From contig JANQFV010000049.1 of NCBI GenBank assembly GCA_028277645.1, forward strand, positions 1 to 33,134: a stretch of 33,134 bases of DNA, read 5' to 3'. Shown piece by piece: positions 23,412 to 32,959 of this stretch. The position numbers were made by a program, and so were the translations under genes. Source of the stretch: Phycisphaerae bacterium (GTDB lineage Bacteria > Planctomycetota > Phycisphaerae > UBA1845 > Fen-1342). How positions within the stretch are numbered: the stretch's first letter is position 1; every line of letters starts with the position of its first letter. The notes beneath the pieces are model-generated. The model made no database searches and was not told the origin of the DNA. It saw only the letters and a list, made by a program, of their open reading frames with translations.

Positions 23412-26400
23412 TTAGGCGCCGGAGGGGGCGATTAGGATGGATTGGTCGGGGGATTCGTAGCCTTCGGCGACGCGTTCGCGCCAGTGGGCGGCCTCTTCGA
23501 GCTTGCCCCAGGCGTCGTAGAGCTCGACCAGACGCTGGCCGGCGAGACAGGTGCCGCGGAACTCCTCACCTTTACAGTCGTGCAGCATCGCGCGGCAATC
23601 GAGCAGCAACGATTCCGCATCCGCGAAGCGACCCAGGCGCAGCAGGCAGTGGCCGAGCGCGCCGTTCGCGGCGGCCACACGCCACTGCTCGTGGGCGTCC
23701 CAACTGAGACGCGTGAGGCTGGCCACGCATTCGCGGAGCATCGGCTCGGCCTCGGCGAGTTCGCCCTGAGCGACGAGCAGCTCACCCATGACCTGCATGG
23801 CCAATGCCGTGTCCTCGTGCTCATCCGTGTAGATCGCGTAGCTGCCTGCGAGTGCGTCGCGGATCAGGGGCGCGGCCTCGTCCAGGCGATCGAGACCGAT
23901 GAGCGTGTCCGCCAGGTTGCGTTTCAGCCGCAACGCCGCCGGGATGGAGTCAATGTTGAGCCGTCGATAGGTGTCCAGCGCACCGCTCAGCACGGTTTCG
24001 GCCTGTTCGAGCTGCCTGGCGGTGCGCAGGGCATTACCGAGCGCGGACGACAGCTCGGCGACGACGAGGTGCTCGTCGCCCAGCAGTTCGCGCTGGATGT
24101 CGATGGCCCGCTGATAGGGGGCGACGGCCTGACTGTACTTGTCCCACTGCGTGTAGAGCGTGGCGAGCTCGTGCAACGTGCGGGCGACCTGATCGTGCTG
24201 TTCGCCGTGTAGCGCCCGAAGTCGCTCGAGCGCTTCGGTGAGCAAGGCCTCGGCCAGTTCGTAATGTCCGGCGCCGGCGAGCGTGACGCCGGCCTGGCGC
24301 AGCTCCTGGGCAAGCAGCGGACGATCATCGCCGAGCGCATCGCGGTAGCGTTCGATCGACTCCTCGACGTACAGGTCGGCGGCCTGTCGATCGCCGGTGG
24401 CGAGCAGGTAGCGGACGAGATTGGCGCCGTAATTCAAATCACGAGCGAACGCCGGCTGGAGCAGCTCAAGCGAGCGGCGCTGCACATCGGCCGCCTCCTG
24501 GAATCGTTCGAGGCGGTAGTAGGTCATCGCGAGCGTATCGAGGACGGGCGAACTGCGGTTGCCAGACAGTTCTACCGCGCGCTCGGCCAGCGGCAGCGCG
24601 CGGTTCGGATCGCGCATGTCGGCCGGCACGCACACAACCAGATACCAAGCGAGGTTGTTGGCGGCGAGCGCGTTGTTCGGCAGGTTCTTGACCTGCTCGG
24701 CGGTCAGCTCGAGCAATTCGCGCGTGATGTCACGGGCGGCGTTGATCTTGCCCATGCGGACGAGCGCCCGGGCGAACTCGTCACGGGCGCTCATACTCAC
24801 GAAGCCCCGCGGTCCGCTGGCGGCGAGCTGAATCTCGTAGCGGGTCCGCAGCACGTCGGCGGCCTCGTCCAAAGCGCCCTTCCGCTCCAGGAACTGGGCC
24901 AGCTTCTGCATGGCAGCAAGTGTGGGCGCAGCGCGTTCGCCGAAGCTGGCGCGCGCCGTGTCGACCAGGCGGCGGTAGAACTTCTCCGCCGCCGCGTGCG
25001 AACCGCGGGCGTCCAGCCAACGGGCGAAGTCGGTCATGGTCGCGATCGTGTGGCGGTGGAACGGTCCGCGGGTGGCCAGCAAGCCCTCGAGCGCGGCTTC
25101 CTGCAAGCGTTCCTTTTCGTCCTGATGCTCGCGGCCCTGCAAGGAGCGGGCGAGGCCCTGCATCGTGAGATACGTGAATGGATGCGACGAACCGAGAATG
25201 CGGCGGCATTGCTCCACGCCGGGCCGCATGACGGATTCTGCGTCGGCGTACCGGTGCTGCGCGAGGTACCACCACCCCATCAGCGGCTTGGAGAGGATGT
25301 TCAGGCTGTCGTCCGGCGGGAGCGTAAGCGCGGCGATTTCATACACATCGCGAGCGAGCGGCTCCGCCTCGTTGAGCTTTCCTTGCGCCAGGTGTGCGAC
25401 CGCCCAATGCCACATTGTGACGAGCGTGTCGCGATGCTCTGGCCCCAGTACCTTCTTCTGACCTTCGAGGGCGCGGAAGTAGCGAATGTCGGCTTCGAGA
25501 TACGCATTCTGATCCGCCCAGACGGTGCCCATGATCGTGGAGCAGCTCAGCGAGCGCGGATCGTCAACGCCGTACTCGCGAATCATGCCATCGAAGGCGC
25601 GTTCGACGAGCGGCAGTGCGTCTGCCGGCCGGCCCTGATCGCGCAGAACGACGCCGAGTGCCAGCGCCGAACGGAGTGTGTCCGGGTGGTAGTGTCCGAG
25701 CGCTTCGTGGCGTGCATCCAGTGCGGCCCGCAGATGTGGTTCGGCTTCTGCGAACAGGCCCAGGCCGCGCAATGTCATGCCAACGGTCTCGTGTGCGGTC
25801 GCCGCCAGAATCGGCTGTCCTTCGAACGTCGTGTCGATGCGCGCGCCCGCGCGACGGACCATCTGCGCGACGGAGACGTCACGCTCGAGATGCGCAGCGG
25901 GCAGCGTCACCACGTTGTCATCCAGTGCGAACGCTGCCAACTGGCGCATTTGCAGCGGGTCGGCTGACGCCAGCATCTCCTGGAAAAAGCGGCTCATGGC
26001 CTGAGCACGGGCCTTTTCGGCGTCGGCGAGATCGCGTTCGTTCCGCGCGCGAACGAAGCCGACCATCGCCAACGCGAAGCCCGCGATAAGGGCCAGCGCA
26101 ACGAGCGAGCCCGCCAACGCACCCACGCGGTGCCGGCGAAGGAACTTGCGGAACTTGTAGGTCGCACGGGGCGGCCCGGCGACGACGGGTTCGTGGTTAA
26201 GGTGACGCTCAACGTCTGAGGCGAGACTCGCCGCGGTTTCGTAGCGACGGGTACGGTCTTTGTCGATCGCCTTCATGACGATCCAGTCGAGATCGCCGCG
26301 AATGGCGCGGCGGAGCGCGTCCGGCTCGACGGCGCGCAATGACGGCACGGGCGGATCCTCTTCGCGGATGATGCGCTGGATCTCCGGGTGTGAGACACTG

Positions 26401-27278
26401 CGAAAGCGCGACGACTCAAATGGCGTCGTGCCAGTCAGCAGTTCGTACAGCAGCACGCCCAGCGAATAGATGTCGCTGCGCGTGTCGATGTCGAGCTCGG
26501 ACATCTCCGCCTGTTCGGGGCTCATGTACTGCGGCGTGCCGATGAACTGGCGGAGTTCGGTAAGCTGCGTGCCGTCCGTGAGGCGCTGCTTGGTGGCCTT
26601 GGCAATGCCGAAGTCGATGATCTTCGGCACGGGGCGCCCGTCGTGCAGCGTCACCAGGACGTTGGAGGGCTTGATGTCCCGGTGGATGATACCTTTCTGG
26701 TGGGCGTGCTGAACGGCGCGACAGACCTGGTTGATCAGCAGCAATCGCTCGCGGACCGGCAGCCGGCGCTCGTCGCAGTACTCTGTGATCGGCACGCCGC
26801 GCACCAGTTCCATCACGAAATAGGGACGGCCGGAATCGGTCGCGCCGGCGTCAAGCACGCGGGCGATGCTGGGGTGCTCCATCATGGCCAATGCCTGGCG
26901 TTCCGCCTCAAAGCGGGCAATCACCTGGCGCGTGTCCATGCCGAGCTTGATAATCTTCAGTGCGACCTCGCGCTTGACGGGCTCTTCCTGTTCAGCGAGG
27001 TAAACCGCGCCGAACCCCCCTTCCCCGAGCAGTTGCGTGAGCTTATACGGACCGATGCAGTGCCCGACGAGTTCGGTTTCGTCGCGGTCAGTCAGGGCTT
27101 CGACGCCGAGCGAGGTAACCGTGCCATCATCATAGTACGCCAGGAGCGACTCAACCTCCGCGCGCACGATGCCGTCGTCGTCACAATGCTGGTCGAGATA
27201 GGACATTCGGTCGTCGGGCGGCAGCTCAACGACGTGATGGAACAGCGCTTCAGCGCGTTGGCGCTGGGCCTCACTCAT
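23412..27278 (-). CDS. Membrane Ser/Thr protein kinase with long TPR region
   Basis: 1288 aa. A short N-terminal helical segment (1-75) of the kind seen in planctomycete kinases precedes the kinase domain (about 78-360): glycine loop GEGGFGAVYLA, Lys108 in VALKIIK, catalytic IIHRDIKPSN, IDFGIAK, and the GTPQYMSPEQ activation segment. A basic stretch and one transmembrane helix (about 383-408) follow, then nearly 900 residues of TPR repeats of the kinesin-light-chain type (EAEPHLRAALDARHEALG and many similar). The TPR part would lie outside the cytoplasm and may sense or bind proteins. The ATG at 27278 has GGAG eight bases upstream. It is preceded by an ECF sigma factor gene 164 bases upstream on the same strand, the usual planctomycete pairing; the kinase may control that sigma factor or its regulon. 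Confidence 0.93.
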   Translation of the reverse strand: MSEAQRQRAEALFHHVVELPPDDRMSYLDQHCDDDGIVRAEVESLLAYYDDGTVTSLGVEALTDRDETELVGHCIGPYKLTQLLGEGGFGAVYLAEQEEPVKREVALKIIKLGMDTRQVIARFEAERQALAMMEHPSIARVLDAGATDSGRPYFVMELVRGVPITEYCDERRLPVRERLLLINQVCRAVQHAHQKGIIHRDIKPSNVLVTLHDGRPVPKIIDFGIAKATKQRLTDGTQLTELRQFIGTPQYMSPEQAEMSELDIDTRSDIYSLGVLLYELLTGTTPFESSRFRSVSHPEIQRIIREEDPPVPSLRAVEPDALRRAIRGDLDWIVMKAIDKDRTRRYETAASLASDVERHLNHEPVVAGPPRATYKFRKFLRRHRVGALAGSLVALALIAGFALAMVGFVRARNERDLADAEKARAQAMSRFFQEMLASADPLQMRQLAAFALDDNVVTLPAAHLERDVSVAQMVRRAGARIDTTFEGQPILAATAHETVGMTLRGLGLFAEAEPHLRAALDARHEALGHYHPDTLRSALALGVVLRDQGRPADALPLVERAFDGMIREYGVDDPRSLSCSTIMGTVWADQNAYLEADIRYFRALEGQKKVLGPEHRDTLVTMWHWAVAHLAQGKLNEAEPLARDVYEIAALTLPPDDSLNILSKPLMGWWYLAQHRYADAESVMRPGVEQCRRILGSSHPFTYLTMQGLARSLQGREHQDEKERLQEAALEGLLATRGPFHRHTIATMTDFARWLDARGSHAAAEKFYRRLVDTARASFGERAAPTLAAMQKLAQFLERKGALDEAADVLRTRYEIQLAASGPRGFVSMSARDEFARALVRMGKINAARDITRELLELTAEQVKNLPNNALAANNLAWYLVVCVPADMRDPNRALPLAERAVELSGNRSSPVLDTLAMTYYRLERFQEAADVQRRSLELLQPAFARDLNYGANLVRYLLATGDRQAADLYVEESIERYRDALGDDRPLLAQELRQAGVTLAGAGHYELAEALLTEALERLRALHGEQHDQVARTLHELATLYTQWDKYSQAVAPYQRAIDIQRELLGDEHLVVAELSSALGNALRTARQLEQAETVLSGALDTYRRLNIDSIPAALRLKRNLADTLIGLDRLDEAAPLIRDALAGSYAIYTDEHEDTALAMQVMGELLVAQGELAEAEPMLRECVASLTRLSWDAHEQWRVAAANGALGHCLLRLGRFADAESLLLDCRAMLHDCKGEEFRGTCLAGQRLVELYDAWGKLEEAAHWRERVAEGYESPDQSILIAPSGA

Positions 27279-27442
27279 GGCCTCGACTCCGGGGGGCGCG
27301 ACGACGCGAGCGCACCGCGACCGTGCGGCCCGCAGAGGACAATCCGCAAATCACGCGGTGTAACCTGCGCCATTGTCCCACAGCATTCTGCACATGTCGT
27401 CAAGTGCAGACTCCGCCGGGCTCACATTTCCGTCGGATATTG

Positions 27443-28021
27443 TCAGTCGGTCGAGCGGGAGGCTAGCTCGCGTTTGAGCCAAGCACGAATGTAACGCCAC
27501 TCGCGTTCGATGGTGCCGACCGATAAACCGAGTGCGTTGGCCGTCTCGGCGGTCGTGAACTGCGCGAAGTAGCGCAGGTTCACGATCTGTCCTTTGCGGG
27601 GGTCGTCCTGTTCGAGACGCTCGACCGCTTCGTGGACCGCGATGATGTCGTCGGACAAGGGCTGCGCGACCGGTTCGGCGTGCTCTACTGCAACACGCTT
27701 ACGATCTCCACCACGTTTGAGTGCGGCTTTGCGGCGGGCCTGATCCACGAGGATGTCGCGCATGGCCCGCGCCGCGGACGCGAAGAAGTGCCCGCGACCG
27801 TCCCAGCCTGGATCTTCATCGCCGACGAGGCGCAGGTAGGCTTCGTGAACGAGGGCCGTGGGCTGAAGGGTCTGACCGGGGGCGGCATGCTTCAGGCGTG
27901 CGCGTGCGAGACGACGCAGCTCCTCGTACACCATCGGGAGCAACTCGCGGGCGGCCGCGGGATCGCCCTTGGCGGCGGCCCGCAGCATCCAGGAAACCGT
28001 GGTGGATTGGGTATCAGACAT
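27443..28021 (-). CDS. ECF-type RNA polymerase sigma factor (planctomycete kinase-linked group)
   Basis: 192 aa. The sigma-2 region (about 10-90) has DPAAARELLPMVYEELRRLA, LVHEAYLRLV and RGHFFASAARAMRDILVDQA. The sigma-4 helix-turn-helix (about 130-185) has LRYFAQFTTAETANALGLSV and TIEREWRYIRAWL. These match the group annotated as TIGR02999-type sigma factors, which often adjoin Ser/Thr kinase genes. No anti-sigma gene is adjacent, consistent with control by the kinase. The ATG at 28021 was chosen; an ATG four codons earlier has its ribosome-site-like bases immediately against it. The 164-base gap to the kinase gene has no obvious promoter, so the two are probably one operon. The gene is divergent from an EamA transporter with 63 bases between starts. 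Confidence 0.92.
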   Translation of the reverse strand: MSDTQSTTVSWMLRAAAKGDPAAARELLPMVYEELRRLARARLKHAAPGQTLQPTALVHEAYLRLVGDEDPGWDGRGHFFASAARAMRDILVDQARRKAALKRGGDRKRVAVEHAEPVAQPLSDDIIAVHEAVERLEQDDPRKGQIVNLRYFAQFTTAETANALGLSVGTIEREWRYIRAWLKRELASRSTD

Positions 28022-28084
28022 CGGCGCAACCATCCTAACACACGGGTCGCGACAAACGAATCGTAACGCCTAAGATACCGCCGC

Positions 28085-29038
28085 ATGGTTGAGCAACTGG
28101 ACACATATATCGGTCCCGCCGCGGGAGTGGCGACGTCGGTCCTGTGGACCGGCACGGCGTTGTTCTTCACGGCGGCCAGCAAGCGTCTCGGTTCAACGGT
28201 GGTGAACACCGGTCGCATAATGCTGGCGATCCTGTTGCTGGCGCTGACGCATTGGATACTTCACGGCGCATGGTGGCCGGACGGCACTGCCGCACAGATC
28301 ATGCTGCTGGGCGCGTCGGGTATTGTAGGGCTGGCCATCGGCGATCAGGCGCTGCTGATTTCGTTCGTTCAGATCGGACCGCGGTTGGCGCTGCTGGTAA
28401 TGACGACCTCTCCCCTATTCGCGGCGCTGTTCGGTTTTGTGGCGTTGAGCGAGACGCTCGCACCGATCGCGTGGCTCGGCATGGGGCTGACGATCGCAGG
28501 TGTGGCGAGTGTTGTGCTGGAGCGACCGGAGGCAGACGCACCGGGCCGACCACGGCATTACGTAACCGGCCTGCTGCTCGCGTTCGTTGCGGCGGCGTGT
28601 CAAGCCGGCGGGTTGCTGTTGAGTAAGCAAGGCATGGGACACGGCTGGACTGACGACACCCCACGCCTGGCTCCACTTGGTGCCACGCTGGTGCGTATGG
28701 CGTTTGCCGGACTGGCGATGTTACCGATCCTGGTGTGGCGGTGGCAGGCACGGCGGCGCGGCCGGACAGAAGCCGCGACCCCGTCGCGAACCATCGCTAT
28801 CGGCTGGCTGCTCATTGGTGCCGGGGCGGTTTTCGGGCCTTATCTGGGCGTGTGGATGTCACTTATGGCGGCGGACCGGACGCCGGTCGGCGTGGCTCAG
28901 ACGCTGTGCTCGCTGACGCCGGTGTTTATCCTGCCCTTCTCCGCGTACGTGCACCGGGAGCGGATTGGCCCACGTGCGATTGTCGGGACAGTTGCTGCGG
29001 TCGTTGGGTCGGCCCTGTTGTTCCTAGCGCCGTCTTAA
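28085..29038 (+). CDS. EamA/DMT family transporter
   Basis: 317 aa, about ten membrane helices in two homologous five-helix halves, the drug/metabolite transporter layout. The first half ends in LSETLAPIAWLGMGLTIAGV and the second in RERIGPRAIVGTVAAVVGSA, the paired EamA signature segments. The halves are joined by a cytoplasmic linker with charged residues (about 150-160 and around 220-240). Inner membrane; substrate unknown (amino acids or metabolites in related proteins). The ATG at 28085 has only a weak ribosome site (TAAGA) but is the first start after the divergent sigma factor gene. Monocistronic by position. Confidence 0.88.
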   Translation: MVEQLDTYIGPAAGVATSVLWTGTALFFTAASKRLGSTVVNTGRIMLAILLLALTHWILHGAWWPDGTAAQIMLLGASGIVGLAIGDQALLISFVQIGPRLALLVMTTSPLFAALFGFVALSETLAPIAWLGMGLTIAGVASVVLERPEADAPGRPRHYVTGLLLAFVAAACQAGGLLLSKQGMGHGWTDDTPRLAPLGATLVRMAFAGLAMLPILVWRWQARRRGRTEAATPSRTIAIGWLLIGAGAVFGPYLGVWMSLMAADRTPVGVAQTLCSLTPVFILPFSAYVHRERIGPRAIVGTVAAVVGSALLFLAPS

Positions 29039-29147
29039 CGACGAGCGTGGATCCGATTTGCGACACAAGCCGCCGGGCGTATGCTTTGTCTCAACCCTGG
29101 GATAAGTGTCGCCAGTAGTTCAGCGGAGAAACAGAGCGAGGTGCATC

Positions 29148-31109
29148 ATGCGTGGAATCTTCGTCCTGACGATTTCGCTTTCGTCCGTTGCCGTAGCCGC
29201 CGGCCAACAGCGCGCGATCGCGCCGGGCGTGCTCGTGCGTCAGTATCAGGTGGCCGAGCAACTGCACGCGGTGCCGGAGATCGCGCCGGGCGAGTTACCG
29301 AATGACTTTCGCGTCGTGAAGACGATCGACCTGGGCGAAGATGAGTCCTTCGGTTCGCTGGAGAACAACTTCGTCACGGACGTGAGTGGGTATATCCGTG
29401 TCATGAGCGCCGGCCGCCACACGTTTCAACTGCTGAGCGATGATGGAGCGCGGTTGTGGGTGCGGGGGCAGGTGGTGGTCGACAACGACGGGCTACACGG
29501 AGCAATCGCCAAGGAAGGTACGATCGATCTGCCCAAAGGCCGTCACGGATTCCGCATCCTGCACTTTGACGCGGGCGGCGGCAAACGGTTGGCGTTGCGG
29601 TGGAAACCGCCGACGGCGGCAGACGATGCAGATTTCAAAGTCGTGCCGGCCGAATTTCTCATGCACAACCCGCGACTCAAGGGACACCTGGCGGCGGGTA
29701 ACAAGCGCGTGATCCAGCCGCTCCGGCGCGGTCTTCCTGGTGACGGGGTGCCGCAGGGCGAGCCGCACCCGGGATTTCGCGTTGGATTTGAGGCGGCCGC
29801 GCCCACGCCAGCCGATGATCTGCGCTTCGAGAACAGCTATGTCGTGGATATGTCGGTTTCGGGCGCTGCAAAGCCGCCAGCGGTTGCGTGGGTGCCGGAT
29901 GGTGTGAACGACTATGTGTCGCGCGACGTGGTTCCGCTGAACGATGACCACTATCCTGACAACCTGATCATCAGCACGCCGACTGAGGACAAGCGCGTAT
30001 ACGTAGAAACGATACACGGGCGGCGACAGGGGTGCGTATTCCGATTCGGGCAAAGTCAGGATGCGACGCTAGAGCCCGCGGCGGGCGCTTCCGTCTTTGA
30101 GATGCAGGCCGTGCGAGCACTTACGGACGGGTTCGAAATCGAGTTCACGCAGCCGCTCGACCCGCGCGTCGGCTGGGATTCGGACGGCTACAAAATCGAG
30201 CAGTGGCCCTTCAACCACGCGCAAGGGGTCGCGCCGCTGCGGGATGGAAAGACGGTGGACGTTGCCGCGGCGAGCGTCTCCGCTGATCGCAAGCGTGTGC
30301 ATCTGCGGATTCCGAGGCTGAGCCGGAACAAAGTCACGTACATTCGGCTGCTGACGCCTTTTGTGTCAGAGAATGGTAAGCGGCCGTGGTCGACGGAGGC
30401 GTGGTACACGTTGCTGGCCATCCCGGCGGACAAGCGGGCGGAGATCACTGATCCGCCAGTGGCACCACCGCAGAATTTCCTTACGCTTGCCGAGCGCGAA
30501 GCGGGATGGCGACTGCTGTTTGACGGCGAAAGTACCAAGGGCTGGCGAGGCTACGGCAAAGAAGAGTTTCCGGAGCGCGGTTGGACCGTTCGTGATGGCT
30601 GCTTGGCTCACACGCGGCGCGGCGGGGACATCATCACGCAAGAGACGTTCGGGGATTTCGAGCTGACGCTGGAGTGGCGCATCAGCCCGCGCGGGAACAG
30701 CGGTATCTTCTATCGCGTGGACGAATCGGTCGGGCCACCGTGGGAAACGGGTCCGGAAATGCAGGTGCTCGATAACGCGGAGCACCCGGACGGGCGGAAC
30801 GTGCTGACGTCGGCGGGTTCGAACTACGGTCTGTACGCTCCGATACGTGACATTGCGCAGCCCGTTGGCTTCTTCAACGAAGCCCGCATCGTGGCGCGGG
30901 GAGCACTTATCGAACACTGGCTGAACGGAGTGAAAATCGTCGAGTACGAGCTGGGCACCGACGACTGGGCCGAGCGCGTCGCTAACAGCAAATTCAAGGT
31001 ATGGCCCGAATATGGACAGCGTCGTGACGGCCATATCGTGCTCCAGGATCACGGCGACAAAGTCTGGTACCGCAACATCAAGATCCGCCGATTAGAGAAC
31101 GGGGAGTAG
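29148..31109 (+). CDS. Secreted PA14-like and DUF1080 (3-keto-disaccharide hydrolase-like) protein
   Basis: 653 aa. Signal peptide at about 1-20 (FVLTISLSSVAVAAGQ). Residues about 25-170 look like a PA14-type carbohydrate-binding domain: FVTDVSGYIRVMSAGRHTFQ, LLSDDGARLWVRG, and RHGFRILHFDAGGGKRLALR. A middle part of about 280 residues has beta-sandwich character and no recognised name. The C-terminal domain (about 450-653) is DUF1080: GWRLLFDGESTKGWRGYG, FGDFELTLEWRISPRGNSGI, FYRVDES, PEMQVLDN and IVLQDHGDKVWYRNIKIR. DUF1080 is expanded in planctomycetes and related to 3-keto-glycoside hydrolysis and concanavalin-like folds. The ATG has GAGG seven bases upstream. Likely acts on sugars outside the cytoplasm; substrate unknown. 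A GNAT gene follows by 26 bases. Confidence 0.88.
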   Translation: MRGIFVLTISLSSVAVAAGQQRAIAPGVLVRQYQVAEQLHAVPEIAPGELPNDFRVVKTIDLGEDESFGSLENNFVTDVSGYIRVMSAGRHTFQLLSDDGARLWVRGQVVVDNDGLHGAIAKEGTIDLPKGRHGFRILHFDAGGGKRLALRWKPPTAADDADFKVVPAEFLMHNPRLKGHLAAGNKRVIQPLRRGLPGDGVPQGEPHPGFRVGFEAAAPTPADDLRFENSYVVDMSVSGAAKPPAVAWVPDGVNDYVSRDVVPLNDDHYPDNLIISTPTEDKRVYVETIHGRRQGCVFRFGQSQDATLEPAAGASVFEMQAVRALTDGFEIEFTQPLDPRVGWDSDGYKIEQWPFNHAQGVAPLRDGKTVDVAAASVSADRKRVHLRIPRLSRNKVTYIRLLTPFVSENGKRPWSTEAWYTLLAIPADKRAEITDPPVAPPQNFLTLAEREAGWRLLFDGESTKGWRGYGKEEFPERGWTVRDGCLAHTRRGGDIITQETFGDFELTLEWRISPRGNSGIFYRVDESVGPPWETGPEMQVLDNAEHPDGRNVLTSAGSNYGLYAPIRDIAQPVGFFNEARIVARGALIEHWLNGVKIVEYELGTDDWAERVANSKFKVWPEYGQRRDGHIVLQDHGDKVWYRNIKIRRLENGE

Positions 31110-31135
31110 CGCCACGGCCCGGTGCGAGGTACACC

Positions 31136-31681
31136 ATGATCGAAGGTCGGAACATCATCCTGCGTCCGTTTCGCGAAGACGATATTGGCACCTGCTTCGA
31201 CCTCGCGAACAACCTCAAGGAGCGGGGCGAGTTTCTCGGTCGCCGCCTGCTGGCCATACCGCCGGAGAAAAAGAAGTTCCAGGAGAACGGCTGGTGGGAG
31301 GAACACGAGGGCCGTCTGCTGATTACGGACAAGCAGCACCGTCGGCTGGGGATGATCGGGTTCTTCAAAAACCGCCGGTTTGATGAAGGCTACGAGATCG
31401 GCTACGGGATCTTCCGGGGCGAGGATCGCGGACAAGGAGTAGGGACCGAGGCACTGCGGCTGATGTCGGCGTACCTGTTCGAGGCCAAGCCCATCGAGCG
31501 GCTGCAACTGGTGATCGGTAAAAGCAATATTGCGTCACGCCGGATTGCGGAAAAGTGCGGTTATCAGTTCGAGGGCACGATGCGCAAACAGGGCTTCATC
31601 AACGGGGAGTACATCGACCAGGTGATGTACTCCCTGCTGCGCAGCGAGTGTCCGCGACTGGCAGAACTCACCAGCACCTGA
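31136..31681 (+). CDS. GNAT family N-acetyltransferase (RimJ/RimL-like)
   Basis: 181 aa, single GNAT domain. The N-terminal IILRPFREDDIGTCFDLAN strand-helix, the acetyl-CoA loop YGIFRGEDRGQGVGTEALRL and the following NIASRRIAEKCGYQFEGTMR block are typical of the RimJ/RimL branch, which acetylates N-termini or small amines. Cytosolic. The ATG has GAGG six bases upstream. It lies 26 bases after the DUF1080 gene, so it may be cotranscribed without a functional link. It ends only 10 bases before the end of the converging hydrolase gene. Acceptor substrate unknown. Confidence 0.9.
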   Translation: MIEGRNIILRPFREDDIGTCFDLANNLKERGEFLGRRLLAIPPEKKKFQENGWWEEHEGRLLITDKQHRRLGMIGFFKNRRFDEGYEIGYGIFRGEDRGQGVGTEALRLMSAYLFEAKPIERLQLVIGKSNIASRRIAEKCGYQFEGTMRKQGFINGEYIDQVMYSLLRSECPRLAELTST

Positions 31682-31691
31682 CGATTTCAGA

Positions 31692-32717
31692 TCAGAGTAG
31701 CACGTACTGATTCAGTGAGTGAATGTAGCGGCGGCGGTCGATTTCATCGGGGTCGATGCCGTTCAGCACCTGAATGGCGTCGGAAGCAACCCGCGCGCTG
31801 CCGGCAAAGTACCCGTGCCCGGTGCGGTCGTAGGGCTTCTCCGTGCGCAGCGCCTCGCTCGCGTTGATCAGGTTGACATTGCCGGGCACGTTGCGGGGGT
31901 GCTGCGGCCCCTGTGAACCAAGGCGGGCGGGGTTGAACTTCAGCTTATCCGAGATGACAAGTGCCACGTCGTTGTGGTTGTAGTAGACGTTGACCGTTGT
32001 CGCCAGCTGCGGCAGGACCTTGAACTTGTGGTCGTGCTCGAACGCATCATGGTCTTCGTCGGCGGCCATCAAGAAAACCTGTTCGAACACGCGCGGCAAC
32101 TGCCCGGTGATGTGTTTGCGCACCTCGTGCACGGCGTTGCGCAGCACGTAATTGCCCATGCTGTGGGCGAGTAAGTGGATCTTCGCGCCACACGCGTCGC
32201 GGCGCGTAATTTCGCGAAGGAAATCGCTGGCCTTCAGCACGGCACGGGCGAAGGCCGGCCCGGAGGCCTTGGCGTCGCTGCGATCGTTCTTATAGGCATA
32301 GAGTTTTCTGAGTTTGTCCGGCCGGAGCAGGTTACCATCTGACGGCCACGTAAACAGCACGATGTTGAGTGGGTGCGCCGACCAGCGGCCCATGAGTTGC
32401 GCAGCGCTGATCAGCGCGTCCCCGAAGCTCACGTTGTAACCGTGGATGAAAACGAGCGTGTCGACGCCACTCTTCATGGACTCCTGCAATTCGCCAAAGA
32501 TCTCCAGGCTGCCGAGTTTGCGCTCGCGTTTAACGGTGGTGATCTTCTCTTTAGCGACCTTGAGCTTCCAGCGCCAGTTCTTACCGCTGCCCGTCACGTT
32601 CGCTTTTCCGAAGCGCAGGTCGTCGATGCCCTTGGCGCTGAAATGGGGACCGAAGTCGGTGGGATTGTTGACGTTGGGTTCCGGATTGCGATTGGTGACA
32701 AAGTAGATCGTGGCCAT
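31692..32717 (-). CDS. Alpha/beta hydrolase of the DUF900 type
   Basis: 341 aa, no signal peptide. Oxyanion-side motif VFIHGYN at 89-95, nucleophile elbow LLAHSMGN at 182-189 with Ser186, an acid candidate in FLMAADEDHDAF (about 215-226) and a late His in TGHGYFAGS complete a plausible triad. The strand spacing and the VTNRNPEP opening match DUF900 family hydrolases. The ATG at 32717 has AAGGGAAG upstream; an in-frame start 24 codons earlier lacks this. Substrate unknown; esterase or lipase-like activity is the general expectation. Transcribed alone, converging on the GNAT gene. Confidence 0.85.
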   Translation of the reverse strand: MATIYFVTNRNPEPNVNNPTDFGPHFSAKGIDDLRFGKANVTGSGKNWRWKLKVAKEKITTVKRERKLGSLEIFGELQESMKSGVDTLVFIHGYNVSFGDALISAAQLMGRWSAHPLNIVLFTWPSDGNLLRPDKLRKLYAYKNDRSDAKASGPAFARAVLKASDFLREITRRDACGAKIHLLAHSMGNYVLRNAVHEVRKHITGQLPRVFEQVFLMAADEDHDAFEHDHKFKVLPQLATTVNVYYNHNDVALVISDKLKFNPARLGSQGPQHPRNVPGNVNLINASEALRTEKPYDRTGHGYFAGSARVASDAIQVLNGIDPDEIDRRRYIHSLNQYVLL

Positions 32718-32928
32718 GCGAACTTCCCTTGCTGCAAGTGGACGCGTAGCGTTGCAGACCCCTGGGCCCCAGTCCAGGAACAGCAGCACTGTACCTGCCT
32801 CGGCAGGCCGCAGGAACGAATACCTCCGCTGTTACGTGTAAACGCGTAGCGATCCACGACCTAACGCGAAAACAGTCGGATTTGTCGTGATCGCCAGCGG
32901 CCGGCATGAAAGCGCTCTGCGGGCGTGC

Positions 32929-32934
32929 TATATT
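32929..32934 (+). promoter_or_regulatory. Possible -10 box before the cation transporter gene
   Basis: TATATT, followed by GCC, lies about 25 bases before the transporter start codons. No -35 hexamer at normal distance. The remaining gap 32718-32928 shows no other recognisable signal. Confidence 0.25.
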
Positions 32935-32959
32935 GCCGCGCGGTGTGCCGGATATGGCC

